Positions 8,875-18,162 of a stretch of 64,000 nt of DNA are shown here, in pieces (position 1 is the stretch's first letter; the number at the start of each line of letters is the position of its first letter). Source of the DNA: Bacillus sp. DTU_2020_1000418_1_SI_GHA_SEK_038. Lineage in GTDB: Bacteria > Bacillota > Bacilli > Bacillales > Cytobacillaceae. The stretch spans positions 1,922,001-1,986,000 of the forward strand of contig NZ_CP135435.1 of assembly GCF_032341175.1 (NCBI RefSeq), given 5' to 3'. The translations under genes and the position numbers were made by a program. Under the pieces are notes generated by a model, which saw nothing but the letters and a program-made list of their open reading frames with translations, made no database searches and had not been told where the DNA came from.

Positions 8875-10995
8875 ATGGGACAAGATAAACATATTTATTC
8901 TATAGATTGGGCTGGCCGCAATTTAACTGTTGAAATTGGACAGTTAGCAAAACAAGCAAATGGTGCAGTGCTAGTTCGCTATGGAGACACAGCTGTATTA
9001 TGTACAGCAACGGCATCAAAGGAGCCGAAAAATTTAGATTTCTTTCCACTAACAGTTAATTACGAGGAAAGATTATACGCTGTTGGGAAAATACCTGGTG
9101 GATTTATTAAAAGAGAAGGCCGACCAAGTGAAAAAGCTATTTTGGCCAGCCGCTTAATTGATAGACCAATCCGCCCATTATTTGCTGATGGTTTCCGTAA
9201 TGAAGTACAAGTAGTCAGCATGGTTATGAGTGTTGATCAAGATTGTTCATCAGAAATGGCGGCCATGTTTGGTTCTTCATTAGCCTTAAGTGTATCAGAT
9301 ATTCCTTTTGGAGGACCAATTGCTGGAGTAAGTGTTGGCCGTATTAATGGCGAATTCATTATTAACCCTACAGTAGATCAAGCAGATAAAAGCGATATTC
9401 ATTTAGTTGTCGCTGGTACGAAGGATGCAATAAATATGGTTGAAGCAGGTGCATTAGAAGTACCTGAAGAAATCATGCTAGAAGCGATTATGTTTGGACA
9501 TGAAGAAATTAAGCGATTAATCTCCTTTCAAGAAGAAATTGTAGCTGAAATCGGCAAAGAAAAACTTGAAATTGTTCTATTTGAACTTGATCAAGAATTA
9601 GAAGCTAAAGTTCGTTCAATTTGCGAACAAGACATGATCGCAGCTATTCAAGTTCAGGAAAAGCATGCACGCGAGGATGCGATTAAAGCTGTTAAAAATG
9701 GTGTAGTTGCAAAATTTGAAGAACAAGAGGCTTCTGAAGAAGACCTTAAACAAGTGAAACAAATTCTTGATAAAATTGTAAAAGGCGAAGTAAGAAGGCT
9801 GATTACAGAAGATAAGGTTCGTCCAGATGGGCGTGGCTTGGATGTCATTCGTCCATTATCTTCAGAGATCGGTATTTTGGCTAGAACACATGGTTCAGGA
9901 CTATTTACTCGTGGACAAACTCAGGCATTAAGCGTATGTACATTGGGGGCACTAGGTGATGTTCAAATTCTAGATGGCCTAGGTATTGAGGAAGAAAAAC
10001 GTTTTATGCATCATTACAACTTCCCTAATTTCAGCGTTGGAGAAACTGGACCGATGAGAGGGCCAGGCCGTCGTGAAATTGGACATGGTGCACTAGGAGA
10101 GCGTGCTTTGGAGCCTGTTATTCCATCCGAAAAAGATTTCCCTTACACAGTCCGTTTAGTATCTGAAGTATTGGAATCTAATGGATCTACTTCACAGGCA
10201 AGTATTTGTGCAAGTACCCTTGCTATGATGGATGCCGGTGTACCAATTAAGGCTCCTGTTGCAGGGATCGCGATGGGTCTAATTAAGTCAGGAGAGCATT
10301 ACTCTATTCTGACAGATATCCAAGGAATGGAAGATCATTTAGGAGATATGGACTTTAAAGTTGCTGGTACGGCTAAAGGCGTAACAGCTTTACAAATGGA
10401 TATTAAAATTGAAGGTCTTTCCCGTGAAATATTAGAAGAAGCTCTTCAGCAAGCGAAAAAAGGCCGCATGCAAATTCTTGACTCAATGCTAAGTACGATT
10501 GCTCAGCCAAAACAAGAGCTGTCCAAATACGCTCCTAAGATCTTGACAATGCATATTAACCCAGATAAGATTCGTGATGTTATTGGACCGAGCGGAAAGC
10601 AAATCAATAAGATTATTGAAGAGACTGGCGTAAAAATTGATATTGAACAAGATGGTACAGTATTCATCTCTTCAACTGATGAAGAAATGAACCAAAAAGC
10701 GAAGAAAATTATTGAGGACATTGTTCGTGAGGTTGAAGTCGGACAAATGTATCTTGGTAAAGTAAAGCGAATTGAAAAATTCGGAGCATTTGTTGAAATA
10801 TTTAACGGAAAAGATGGACTTGTCCACATTTCAGAGCTTGCTGAAGAACGTGTTGGCAAAGTAGAGGATGTCGTATCAATAGGGGACGAATTACTTGTTA
10901 AAGTAACCGAAATTGATAAACAAGGCCGTGTAAACTTATCACGTAAAGCTGTCCTCCGTGAGCAGCGCGAACAGAAAGAACAAGCACAACAATAA
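8875..10995 (+). CDS. pnp: Polynucleotide phosphorylase (PNPase)
   Basis: Phosphorolytic 3'-5' exoribonuclease, the main degradative exonuclease in Bacillus and part of the mRNA turnover machinery with RNase Y. The 706 residues contain two RNase PH-like domains separated by a helical linker. The second domain holds [35 protein letters not shown] and the active-site region with [22 protein letters not shown] domain follows ([20 protein letters not shown], about 562-581), then an S1 domain ([34 protein letters not shown], about 622-655). AGAGAGGGG precedes the ATG. Single gene between two hairpins. Confidence 0.98.
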   Translation: MGQDKHIYSIDWAGRNLTVEIGQLAKQANGAVLVRYGDTAVLCTATASKEPKNLDFFPLTVNYEERLYAVGKIPGGFIKREGRPSEKAILASRLIDRPIRPLFADGFRNEVQVVSMVMSVDQDCSSEMAAMFGSSLALSVSDIPFGGPIAGVSVGRINGEFIINPTVDQADKSDIHLVVAGTKDAINMVEAGALEVPEEIMLEAIMFGHEEIKRLISFQEEIVAEIGKEKLEIVLFELDQELEAKVRSICEQDMIAAIQVQEKHAREDAIKAVKNGVVAKFEEQEASEEDLKQVKQILDKIVKGEVRRLITEDKVRPDGRGLDVIRPLSSEIGILARTHGSGLFTRGQTQALSVCTLGALGDVQILDGLGIEEEKRFMHHYNFPNFSVGETGPMRGPGRREIGHGALGERALEPVIPSEKDFPYTVRLVSEVLESNGSTSQASICASTLAMMDAGVPIKAPVAGIAMGLIKSGEHYSILTDIQGMEDHLGDMDFKVAGTAKGVTALQMDIKIEGLSREILEEALQQAKKGRMQILDSMLSTIAQPKQELSKYAPKILTMHINPDKIRDVIGPSGKQINKIIEETGVKIDIEQDGTVFISSTDEEMNQKAKKIIEDIVREVEVGQMYLGKVKRIEKFGAFVEIFNGKDGLVHISELAEERVGKVEDVVSIGDELLVKVTEIDKQGRVNLSRKAVLREQREQKEQAQQ

Positions 10996-11025
10996 TTACT
11001 AGCAAAAGCATGATTTATTATTAAA

Positions 11026-11064
11026 GGAAAGAGTCAGGACGGGAGGGCCCCCCTGACTCTTTCC
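11026..11064 (+). terminator. Strong hairpin after pnp
   Basis: A 13-bp perfect stem, GGAAAGAGTCAGG (11026-11038) with CCTGACTCTTTCC (11052-11064), has a G+C-rich loop. The 3' tract is ATATACAT, not a T-run, so termination efficiency is uncertain and it may also protect the pnp mRNA 3' end. Confidence 0.6.
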
Positions 11065-11164
11065 ATATACATACCCATTGTTAAAAATTAACTTTAATAA
11101 GGAAATCCACCTCGTTCTACCTTGTCCTCTTAAAACATATGGTTTATGGAAGGAGGCAAGGATT

Positions 11165-12154
11165 ATGAAAAAGTGGATTTATTTAAGTATAATTGTTATT
11201 GTTGCATTTTTTTTCGTAAACAATCCGTTAACGAATCAATACATTACTGGTTTAAAAGCTGATTCTATTTCTGTTTCCAAACAAAATGATCCATTATATA
11301 GAGAAATAACTGCCCGAGCTGCAGACTATTATATTCCCCCGCAGGATGCGAAGATTGATCGAATTTGGAAAGCGATGCCTGGTTTAAATGGATTACAGGT
11401 TGATATAGTCGCTTCATATAAAAAAATGAAGCCTGATGGAGAATTTAAGGAAGAAAGGCTTGTTTTTAAACAAGTTCAGCCTAAAGTTCAATTAAACGAT
11501 TTGCCGCCTTCTCCTACATATAAAGGACATCCAGAAAAAGAGATGGTTAGTTTCATTATCAATGTAGCCTGGGGAAATGAGTATTTAACAGATGTGCTTG
11601 CAACGTTAAAGAAACATAACGTTTCGGCAAGTTTTTTCTTAGAGGGAAAATGGGCTCAAAATAATCCCGAACTGGCAAAAATGATAGAAGAAGCAGGACA
11701 TGAAATTGGTAACCATTCATATTCTCAACCTAATATGGCAAAAATATCAACAAGTAAAATGAGGGAAGAAATACAAAAAACGAATGATGTTCTTAAGGCT
11801 ATTACAGATAAGCCTGTAAAATGGTTTGCCCCGCCTAGTGGAAGCTTTCGTGATGAAACGGTACAAATCGCCTCACAGGAAAGCTTAAGAACGGTTATAT
11901 GGTCGGTTGATACTGTCGATTTGAAAAAGCCTTCCCCTGAGGAATTGCTAAATCGGGTTATGAGTAAGGTTCATAATGGGGCGATCATCTTAATGCACCC
12001 TACAAGCCCAACAGAAAGGTCGCTAGATCAGTTAATCATTGGGCTGAAGAAGCAGGACTTTCAAATTGGAACCGTTTCCGAGCTTTTGAGTTCTGATCGA
12101 AAGGCTGATAATCTTAATTTTGGAAAAGTTAATAGTAAGGAAAATAACAACTAA
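11165..12154 (+). CDS. ylxY: YlxY, sporulation-associated polysaccharide-deacetylase-like protein
   Basis: Membrane-anchored or secreted protein: MKKWIYLSIIVIVAFFFVNNPL is a signal or anchor segment. A NodB-like (CE4) domain fills the C-terminal two thirds (about residues 125-305). The expected catalytic TFDDG is replaced by INVAWGNEYL, and the metal-binding HSxxH by HSYSQ (in GHEIGNHSYSQPNM), so activity as a metal-dependent deacetylase is doubtful. The late CE4 motifs (WSVDTVD, IILMHPT) are still recognisable. The ATG at 11165 has AAGGAGG upstream, whereas the open frame from 11078 has none. 329 residues. Sporulation role is known only from the family name. Confidence 0.88.
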   Translation: MKKWIYLSIIVIVAFFFVNNPLTNQYITGLKADSISVSKQNDPLYREITARAADYYIPPQDAKIDRIWKAMPGLNGLQVDIVASYKKMKPDGEFKEERLVFKQVQPKVQLNDLPPSPTYKGHPEKEMVSFIINVAWGNEYLTDVLATLKKHNVSASFFLEGKWAQNNPELAKMIEEAGHEIGNHSYSQPNMAKISTSKMREEIQKTNDVLKAITDKPVKWFAPPSGSFRDETVQIASQESLRTVIWSVDTVDLKKPSPEELLNRVMSKVHNGAIILMHPTSPTERSLDQLIIGLKKQDFQIGTVSELLSSDRKADNLNFGKVNSKENNN

Positions 12155-12193
12155 AATTATTGCATCTCTGTTAAAGGAACAGGAGGAACTTAT

Positions 12194-13429
12194 TTGATTA
12201 AAAAGTATACATGCCAAAATGGTGTAAGAGTCGTATTAGAAAATATTCCACACGTTCGTTCCGTTGCCATCGGTGTTTGGATTGGAACTGGATCTAGAGA
12301 TGAAAACCTAGAGAATAACGGAATTTCCCATTTTCTTGAACATATGTTTTTTAAGGGAACAAAAACAAGATCAGCACGTGAGATCGCTGAATCATTTGAC
12401 AGTATTGGCGGACAGGTGAATGCTTTTACTTCAAAAGAATACACTTGCTATTATGCAAAGGTTCTCGATACTCATGCAGATTTTGCACTTGAGGTTTTAG
12501 CGGATATGTTCTTTAACTCTACATTTGTGGAAGAAGAGCTGAATAAAGAGAAAAACGTTGTTTATGAAGAAATTAAAATGTATGAGGATACGCCTGATGA
12601 TATCGTTCATGACTTGCTTAGCAAAGCCATTTATGAAACTCATCCCCTTGGCTATCCGATATTAGGCACAGAGGAAACACTTGCTGCCTTTAATGGTGAT
12701 ACATTAAGGGAATATGTTCACGACATGTATACGCCTGAAAAAGTGGTCATTTCAATTGCCGGCAATATTTCTGAATCTTTTATTCGTGAAGTTGAGAAAT
12801 ATTTCGGATCCTATGAAGGCGGCAATCATGAAAAAACTGAGCATAGCCTTGAATTTCATCCAAATAAGGTTGTTCGGAAAAAGGATACAGAGCAGGCCCA
12901 TTTATGTATTGGTTTTGAAGGACTGCAGGTTGGCCATCCAGAAATGTACAATTTAATTATTCTCAATAATGTTCTTGGCGGCAGCATGAGCAGCCGGTTA
13001 TTCCAGGACGTTAGGGAACAAAAGGGACTCGCCTATTCAGTATTTTCTTATCATTCAGCCTACCAGGATGCGGGGATTGTTACACTCTACGGAGGAACTG
13101 GAGCTAAGCAATTAGATGTCTTATTTGAAACGATGCAAGAAACATTAAGCAAGCTTAAACAAGATGGAATTACAGAAAAGGAATTAAATAATAGCAAGGA
13201 ACAGCTTAAAGGGAGTCTGATGCTCAGCCTGGAAAGCACAAATAGCCGGATGAGCCGAAATGGCAAAAATGAACTATTACTGAAGCGTCATCGATCATTA
13301 GATGAAATCATTGAACAAATTGATGCTGTATCAAAAAAAGGTGTAAATGACATGGCAAATTCCATATTCACTGATAAATATGCCGTATCCCTAATTAGCC
13401 CTAATGGCGAGTTGCCAAAAAGCATATAA
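12194..13429 (+). CDS. mlpA: M16 family zinc metallopeptidase MlpA (YmxG)
   Basis: Inverzincin-type protease of 411 residues, processing-peptidase-like. The zinc motif HFLEH is at residues 46-50 (GISHFLEHMFFKGT). The distal glutamate region follows in VVYEEIKMYEDTPDD, and the C-terminal homologous domain has the R/Y pair region (SSRLFQDVREQKGLAYSVFSYHSAY). The TTG start is supported by AGGAGG seven bases upstream and the N-terminus MIKKYTCQNGVRVV. It lies between ylxY and ymxH as in B. subtilis and ends at a clear terminator. The homologue is implicated in control of extracellular protease production; the substrate is unknown. Confidence 0.94.
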   Translation: MIKKYTCQNGVRVVLENIPHVRSVAIGVWIGTGSRDENLENNGISHFLEHMFFKGTKTRSAREIAESFDSIGGQVNAFTSKEYTCYYAKVLDTHADFALEVLADMFFNSTFVEEELNKEKNVVYEEIKMYEDTPDDIVHDLLSKAIYETHPLGYPILGTEETLAAFNGDTLREYVHDMYTPEKVVISIAGNISESFIREVEKYFGSYEGGNHEKTEHSLEFHPNKVVRKKDTEQAHLCIGFEGLQVGHPEMYNLIILNNVLGGSMSSRLFQDVREQKGLAYSVFSYHSAYQDAGIVTLYGGTGAKQLDVLFETMQETLSKLKQDGITEKELNNSKEQLKGSLMLSLESTNSRMSRNGKNELLLKRHRSLDEIIEQIDAVSKKGVNDMANSIFTDKYAVSLISPNGELPKSI

Positions 13430-13437
13430 ACCGTAAT

Positions 13438-13468
13438 AACAGTCTGTTTAAATAGCAGACTGTTTTTT
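13438..13468 (+). terminator. Intrinsic terminator after mlpA
   Basis: AACAGTCTG (13438-13446) pairs with CAGACTGTT (13456-13464), followed by TTTTGTTTTT. Perfect 9-bp stem. Confidence 0.9.
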
Positions 13469-13542
13469 GTTTTTGCGGTAAGTTGATTTATAGTCTAAAA
13501 AACAAGGAATAACGATAAATTGTATTGAGAGGGGGGAAGGCC

Positions 13543-13797
13543 GTGAGACTTAGTGAACTTAGTGGAAAAGAAATCGTTGACGTGAAAAAAGCAGAAAGAT
13601 TAGGGGTGCTTGGGCAAACAGATCTTGAAATAAACGAAAAAAGTGGACAAATACAGGCATTAGTCATTCCATCTTTGAAATGGTTTGGGCTCAAAAGGCA
13701 AGGAGATGAGATACGTGTACCCTGGAGCCACATTAAAAGGATCGGAACTGATATGATTATTTTAGATATGCCAGATGAGGAAGATGCAAATGAATAG
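13543..13797 (+). CDS. ymxH: YlmC/YmxH family PRC-barrel protein
   Basis: An 84-residue PRC-barrel-like protein of the YlmC/YmxH sporulation-associated family, with RLSELSGKEIVDVKKAERLGVLGQTDLEINEKSGQIQALVIP and IRVPWSHIKRIGTDMIILDM. The frame opens at TTG 13525, but the GTG at 13543 is preceded by AGAGGGGGG and gives the family N-terminus (MRLSELSGKEIVDV). It sits alone between two terminators. The family is found in endospore formers; its function is not established. Confidence 0.93.
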   Translation: MRLSELSGKEIVDVKKAERLGVLGQTDLEINEKSGQIQALVIPSLKWFGLKRQGDEIRVPWSHIKRIGTDMIILDMPDEEDANE

Positions 13798-13814
13798 TAA
13801 ATATGTAACGGATT

Positions 13815-13848
13815 AAATAGATTGGCTAAAGCCAGTCTATTTTTTTTT
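13815..13848 (+). terminator. Intrinsic terminator after ymxH
   Basis: AAATAGATTGGC (13815-13826) pairs with GCCAGTCTATTT (13831-13842) with one G-T pair and a TAAA loop, followed by a run of T to 13848. Confidence 0.92.
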
Positions 13849-13964
13849 AATAAAATTCTTTTTAGTAAAAAAATTAGGCTAAAACCTAGTGCCCACTTAC
13901 TTTTCTTCTCACCAGAAAACAAACCTCAACTCATATTTAAAGCCTTTTATTAGATGGAAAACTC

Positions 13965-13992
13965 ACCGATTTAGCCTTCCGTACATAGGATG
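13965..13992 (+). promoter_or_regulatory. Candidate sigma-K promoter of the dipicolinate/lysine operon
   Basis: ACC at 13965-13967, a 16-base spacer, then CATAGGATG (13984-13992) fits the sigma-K pattern (AC... and CATAnnnTA-like). Dipicolinate synthase is made in the mother cell under sigma-K in B. subtilis. The same CATAGGATG with the same 16-base spacing occurs upstream of cotE. Confidence 0.65.
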
Positions 13993-14050
13993 TTGAAGTA
14001 GTGAAATAACACAGTACCTGTAACACTCTTTAGAAGAAGGTGAGGGTTTC

Positions 14051-14950
14051 ATGCTAACAGACATCCAAATTGCTGTTATTGGCGGAGATGCTAGGCAGCT
14101 GGAAATTATACGCAAACTAACCGAGCTGGATGCCAAGCTTTCATTAATTGGATTTGAACAACTAGATCATGCCTTTACTGGGGCTGTTAAAGAAAAAATA
14201 GATGAAGTTGACTTTTCAAATAAGGATGTTGTCATATTACCTGTTCCTGGAACTGGCTTAGATGGTCAAATTGAAACAATATTTTCTAATGAAAAAGTAT
14301 ATTTACGGAAAGAAATGCTTTTGGAAACGCCTTCCCATTGTACGATCTATTCAGGAATAAGCAATTCATATTTAGACAGTCTGACTAAGCAGGCGAATAG
14401 ACGTCTCGTTAATTTATTTGAACGGGATGATGTAGCCATTTATAACTCAATTCCCACAGTGGAGGGAACAATTATGATGGCCATACAGCATACTGATATT
14501 ACCATTCATGGGTCAAACATTACCGTTCTCGGCCTTGGAAGAGTTGGGATGAGTGTTGCAAGAGTCTTTGATTCTCTTGGAGCCAAGGTAAAAGTGGGTG
14601 CGAGAAAAAGTGAACATATTGCAAGGATTTCTGAAATGGGTTTAATTCCATTTCATTTAAAGGATTTAGAAAATGAAGTAAAGGATGCAGATATTTGTAT
14701 CAATACGATTCCACATTTAGTAGTTACGGCTTCTGTCATTGCAAAAATGCCAGTTCATACTCTCATTATTGATCTTGCTTCTAAACCGGGAGGGACAGAC
14801 TTTAGGTATGCTGAAAAAAGGGGAGTAAAGGCATTACTCGCACCTGGTCTCCCAGGAATCGTTGCACCTAAAACAGCCGGAAAAATATTAGCGAAGGTTC
14901 TTTCCCAATTAATAAAAGAAGATAGTGTTAAGCGAAAGGGGAATATTTAA
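14051..14950 (+). CDS. dpaA: Dipicolinate synthase subunit A (SpoVFA)
   Basis: With DpaB, oxidises dihydrodipicolinate to dipicolinic acid, the major small molecule of the spore core, in the mother cell. The 299 residues show a Rossmann domain with GLGRVGMSVARVFDSLGAKVKVGARKSEH (about residues 160-188) for NAD(P) binding. A region ending LLAPGLPGIVAPKTAGKILAKVL follows. AAGAAGGTGAGG precedes the ATG. It is first in dpaA-dpaB-asd-dapG-dapA, with a sigma-K-like promoter about 60 bases upstream. Its stop is one base before the dpaB ATG, so the two are probably co-translated. Confidence 0.97.
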   Translation: MLTDIQIAVIGGDARQLEIIRKLTELDAKLSLIGFEQLDHAFTGAVKEKIDEVDFSNKDVVILPVPGTGLDGQIETIFSNEKVYLRKEMLLETPSHCTIYSGISNSYLDSLTKQANRRLVNLFERDDVAIYNSIPTVEGTIMMAIQHTDITIHGSNITVLGLGRVGMSVARVFDSLGAKVKVGARKSEHIARISEMGLIPFHLKDLENEVKDADICINTIPHLVVTASVIAKMPVHTLIIDLASKPGGTDFRYAEKRGVKALLAPGLPGIVAPKTAGKILAKVLSQLIKEDSVKRKGNI

Positions 14951-14951
14951 T

Positions 14952-15551
14952 ATGAGTTTAAAAGGAAAACGTATCGGTTTTGGTCTGACAGGATCCCATT
15001 GCACATACGATGCGGTGTTCCCGGAAATAGAGAAGCTTGTCAATGCTGGGGCTGAAGTATTGCCTGTTGTTACCTTTACAGTTAAAAGTACTGAAACAAG
15101 GTTTGGAAAAGGGGAAGATTGGGTACAAAGAATTGAAGAATTAACTGGAAATAAAGTAATAGACACCATTGTGAAGGCAGAGCCCTTAGGTCCGAAAATT
15201 CCGTTAGATTGTATGGTAATCGCCCCCTTAACAGGAAATTCTATGAGTAAATTTGCAAACGCAATGACAGATTCCCCTGTATTAATGGCTGCAAAGGCAA
15301 CGCTAAGGAATCAAAAGCCTGTTGTTTTAGGAATATCCACAAACGATGCTCTTGGCTTAAATGGCGTGAATTTAATGAGATTAATGGCAACGAAAAATAT
15401 TTATTTTATCCCTTTTGGCCAGGATGATCCAGAGAGAAAACCAAACTCAATAGTTGCTAGAATGACAGCTTTATCTGAAACGATCGAAGCTGCTATTGCA
15501 GGTAAGCAATTCCAGCCTGTGCTTGTGGAAAGATATAAAGACGAGGAATAA
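14952..15551 (+). CDS. dpaB: Dipicolinate synthase subunit B (SpoVFB)
   Basis: Flavoprotein-fold partner of DpaA; the two together form dipicolinate synthase. The 199 residues start MSLKGKRIGFGLTGSHCTYDAVFPEIEKL and contain PLTGNSMSKFANAMTDSPVLMAAKATLRNQKPVVLGISTNDALGLNG. The reading frame is open from GTG 14925 inside dpaA, but the ATG at 14952 has AAAGGGG upstream and matches the family start. A leader of 141 bases separates it from asd, so asd may have its own vegetative promoter in addition to read-through. Confidence 0.97.
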   Translation: MSLKGKRIGFGLTGSHCTYDAVFPEIEKLVNAGAEVLPVVTFTVKSTETRFGKGEDWVQRIEELTGNKVIDTIVKAEPLGPKIPLDCMVIAPLTGNSMSKFANAMTDSPVLMAAKATLRNQKPVVLGISTNDALGLNGVNLMRLMATKNIYFIPFGQDDPERKPNSIVARMTALSETIEAAIAGKQFQPVLVERYKDEE

Positions 15552-15692
15552 AGGATTTCCCCAATTTTCTAGCAAAAAGTTTATTACTTTAAAGAATGAA
15601 TATGTTAAAATGTATGTTATTATAAGAAAATTCATTATGTTTCTTTAGTAATGTTTTTGCTAGAAAGTATTTTTTGAGAGGGGAAAAAACAA

Positions 15693-16742
15693 ATGGAACA
15701 GAAAAAAGGATTTCATGTAGCAGTTTTAGGAGCAACAGGAGCAGTAGGGCAGCAAATGCTTGATACACTTGAGAAAAAGAACTTTCCAATCGAAAAGCTA
15801 ACCTTACTTTCTTCTGCACGTTCAGCGGGAAAAAAGGTTCATTATAAAGGCGAAGAATTAACAGTTCAGGAAGCAACGCCAGAAAGCTTTGCAGGCGTTG
15901 ATATAGCATTATTTAGTGCAGGTGGAAGTGTTTCGAAAGAAATGGCGGCTCATGCTGTTTCTCATGGGGCAATTGTAGTTGATAATACAAGTGCTTTCCG
16001 TATGGATGAAGATGTGCCGCTTGTTGTGCCAGAAGTCAATGAACAAGACCTTCACAATCATAAAGGAATTATTGCAAATCCAAACTGTTCAACGATTCAA
16101 ATGGTTGTAGCTTTAGAACCTGTCCGTCAGAAATACGGTTTAAATAAGGTGATCGTTTCAACATACCAGGCTGTTTCGGGATCAGGTGCAGCTGCAGTTG
16201 AAGAACTTAATGAGCAAACAAAGGCAATCATAAATGGCGAATCCTTTGAGCCTGCCATTCTTCCTGTAAAAAGCGATAAGAAGCATTATCAAATTGCCTT
16301 TAACGCAATTCCGCAAATTGATAAGTTTACAGAGAACGGCTTTACATTTGAAGAAATGAAAATGATAAATGAAACAAAAAAGATCATGAATCTTCCTGAA
16401 CTTCAAGTTGCAGCGACATGTGTACGTTTACCAGTTGCAACTGGGCACTCAGAATCTCTGTATTTCGAGGTGAATGAAGAAGGAGTTAGCTCACAAGAAA
16501 TTAAAGAGCTTCTAAAAGACTCCCCTGGGGTTATTTTACAAGATGATCCAGACAATCAAATATACCCGATGCCTGCTGATTGTGTAGGCAAGAGCGATGT
16601 ATTTGTAGGACGTATCCGCAAGGACTTAGATCACCCAACGGGCTTCCATATGTGGGTTGTATCAGACAATCTATTAAAGGGAGCTGCCTGGAACTCCGTC
16701 CAAATTGCAGAAAGCTTAGTAAAACTTGGCTTAGTAAAATAA
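15693..16742 (+). CDS. asd: Aspartate-semialdehyde dehydrogenase
   Basis: Reduces aspartyl phosphate to aspartate semialdehyde using NADPH, the branch point for lysine, diaminopimelate, dipicolinate, threonine and methionine. The 349 residues show the NADP motif [10 protein letters not shown] near the N-terminus, the active-site cysteine at about residue 132 in NPNCSTIQM, and [25 protein letters not shown] precedes the ATG. It lies between the dipicolinate synthase genes and the aspartokinase, the pathway order known from B. subtilis. A perfect palindrome follows in the gap before dapG. Confidence 0.98.
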   Translation: MEQKKGFHVAVLGATGAVGQQMLDTLEKKNFPIEKLTLLSSARSAGKKVHYKGEELTVQEATPESFAGVDIALFSAGGSVSKEMAAHAVSHGAIVVDNTSAFRMDEDVPLVVPEVNEQDLHNHKGIIANPNCSTIQMVVALEPVRQKYGLNKVIVSTYQAVSGSGAAAVEELNEQTKAIINGESFEPAILPVKSDKKHYQIAFNAIPQIDKFTENGFTFEEMKMINETKKIMNLPELQVAATCVRLPVATGHSESLYFEVNEEGVSSQEIKELLKDSPGVILQDDPDNQIYPMPADCVGKSDVFVGRIRKDLDHPTGFHMWVVSDNLLKGAAWNSVQIAESLVKLGLVK

Positions 16743-16796
16743 CAGCGTTCACGTTAAGTTTTTCATTTCATATTATGATTTTGAGCATTCAAAATG

Positions 16797-16822
16797 TTGG
16801 AGCTAGAAATTTCTAGCTCCAA
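16797..16822. repeat. Perfect 13-bp palindrome between asd and dapG
   Basis: TTGGAGCTAGAAA (16797-16809) is followed directly by its exact reverse complement TTTCTAGCTCCAA (16810-16822). The 3' tract is ATATTATCC, so it is a weak terminator candidate. It could attenuate read-through from asd into dapG or be a binding site. Confidence 0.7.
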
Positions 16823-16897
16823 ATATTATCCTTCCTCTCTATCCATAAACTTATAGTTTAGCCTTTTACCAATGAAGAGTTTTATAGAGGTGTAATA

Positions 16898-18160
16898 ATG
16901 AAAATAATTGTCCAAAAATTTGGAGGCACGTCAGTTCGCAATGAGAAAAGCAGGGCACATGCTTTAAAACACATCAAAAAAGCCCGATTAGAGGGGTTTA
17001 AGATAGTCGTTGTTGTATCAGCAATGGGACGATTAGGTGATCCATATGCGACGGATACGTTACTTTCGCTCGTAGAAACAAATAAATCATTGATTAATAA
17101 AAGGGAAACTGATCTTTTACTATCCTGTGGAGAAATTATTTCAAGTATTGTTTTTACAAATATGCTTTTGGAGCATGGCATAAAAGCAACGGCCTTGACA
17201 GGTGCGCAAGCAGGTTTTCGAACGAATCACGAACATATAAACGCGAAAATTATCGATATGAAATGTGATAGGCTTCTTAAAATGCTTGAAGATCACGATG
17301 TAGTCGTAGTAGCTGGATTTCAAGGTGCTGCCAAGAATTGGGATGTCACAACGATCGGCAGAGGCGGCAGCGACACATCAGCAGCAGCTTTAGGAGCGGC
17401 CCTAAATGCGGAATGGATTGAAATATTTACAGATGTTGATGGCATCATGACAGCTGACCCAAGTATCGCAGAAAATGCACGTCCTCTATCTATTGTCACT
17501 TATACAGAAGTATGCAATATGGCTTATCAAGGAGCAAAAGTCATACATCCTCGAGCTGTTGAAATTGCCATGCAGGCTAAAATCCCCATTCGAATTCGAT
17601 CTACCTATACAGAAAATTTAGGAACCCTTGTGACAGCTATTAATAAGGAACAGCAGGGAATAGACATCAAGGAAAGAATTGTTACAGGAATTGCCCATCT
17701 CCCAAATATTACACAAATCAAAGTGCAGGCTAAGAAGGATCAATATAATTTGCAAGCCGAGGTTTTTAAGGCTATGGCAAATGAAGGAATCAGTGTCGAT
17801 TTTATTAATATTTATCCAAATGGCGTTAATTATACAGTTTCAGAAGAAATGACAGAGAAAGCCATTCAGATATTAGAACAATTAAATCATACTCCTCTTG
17901 TTGAGAAAGATTGTGCGAAAGTATCTGTCGTTGGAGCTGGCATGCAAGGTGTACCAGGAGTCGCATCAAAAATTGTTACGGCATTGTCAGAGCAGGAAAT
18001 AAGGATTTTACAATCTGCGGATAGCCATACTACTATATGGGTTCTTGTTAAACAGCATGATTTAGCTAAAGCAATCAATGCTTTACATGATGCGTTCCAG
18101 CTTGAAAAGGATTATACAGTTCCTGAGAATACTGAATTTTGGAAGATTAAAGGAGTGTAG
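16898..18160 (+). CDS. dapG: Aspartokinase I (DapG-type)
   Basis: Phosphorylates aspartate, the first step to diaminopimelate and dipicolinate. The 420 residues begin MKIIVQKFGGTSVRN, with the kinase motif KFGGTSV. Further kinase motifs are VVVAGFQGA, GRGGSDTSAAALGAALNAEWIEIFTDVDGI and the adjoining AYQGAKVIHPRAVEIA. The C-terminal 150 residues carry two ACT domains (VKAMANEGISVDFINIYPNGVNYTV; VPGVASKIVTALSEQEIRILQSADSHTTIWVLV), the usual site of feedback control. The B. subtilis DapG isozyme is inhibited by diaminopimelate; the same is inferred here from context, since it lies three bases before dapA. Confidence 0.95.
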   Translation: MKIIVQKFGGTSVRNEKSRAHALKHIKKARLEGFKIVVVVSAMGRLGDPYATDTLLSLVETNKSLINKRETDLLLSCGEIISSIVFTNMLLEHGIKATALTGAQAGFRTNHEHINAKIIDMKCDRLLKMLEDHDVVVVAGFQGAAKNWDVTTIGRGGSDTSAAALGAALNAEWIEIFTDVDGIMTADPSIAENARPLSIVTYTEVCNMAYQGAKVIHPRAVEIAMQAKIPIRIRSTYTENLGTLVTAINKEQQGIDIKERIVTGIAHLPNITQIKVQAKKDQYNLQAEVFKAMANEGISVDFINIYPNGVNYTVSEEMTEKAIQILEQLNHTPLVEKDCAKVSVVGAGMQGVPGVASKIVTALSEQEIRILQSADSHTTIWVLVKQHDLAKAINALHDAFQLEKDYTVPENTEFWKIKGV

Positions 18161-18162
18161 CA

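Noticed and set aside
15620..15660. Possible vegetative promoter for asd (TAAAAT near 15607)
   Set aside because: No acceptable -35 at standard spacing, so it is not listed although an asd promoter is likely.
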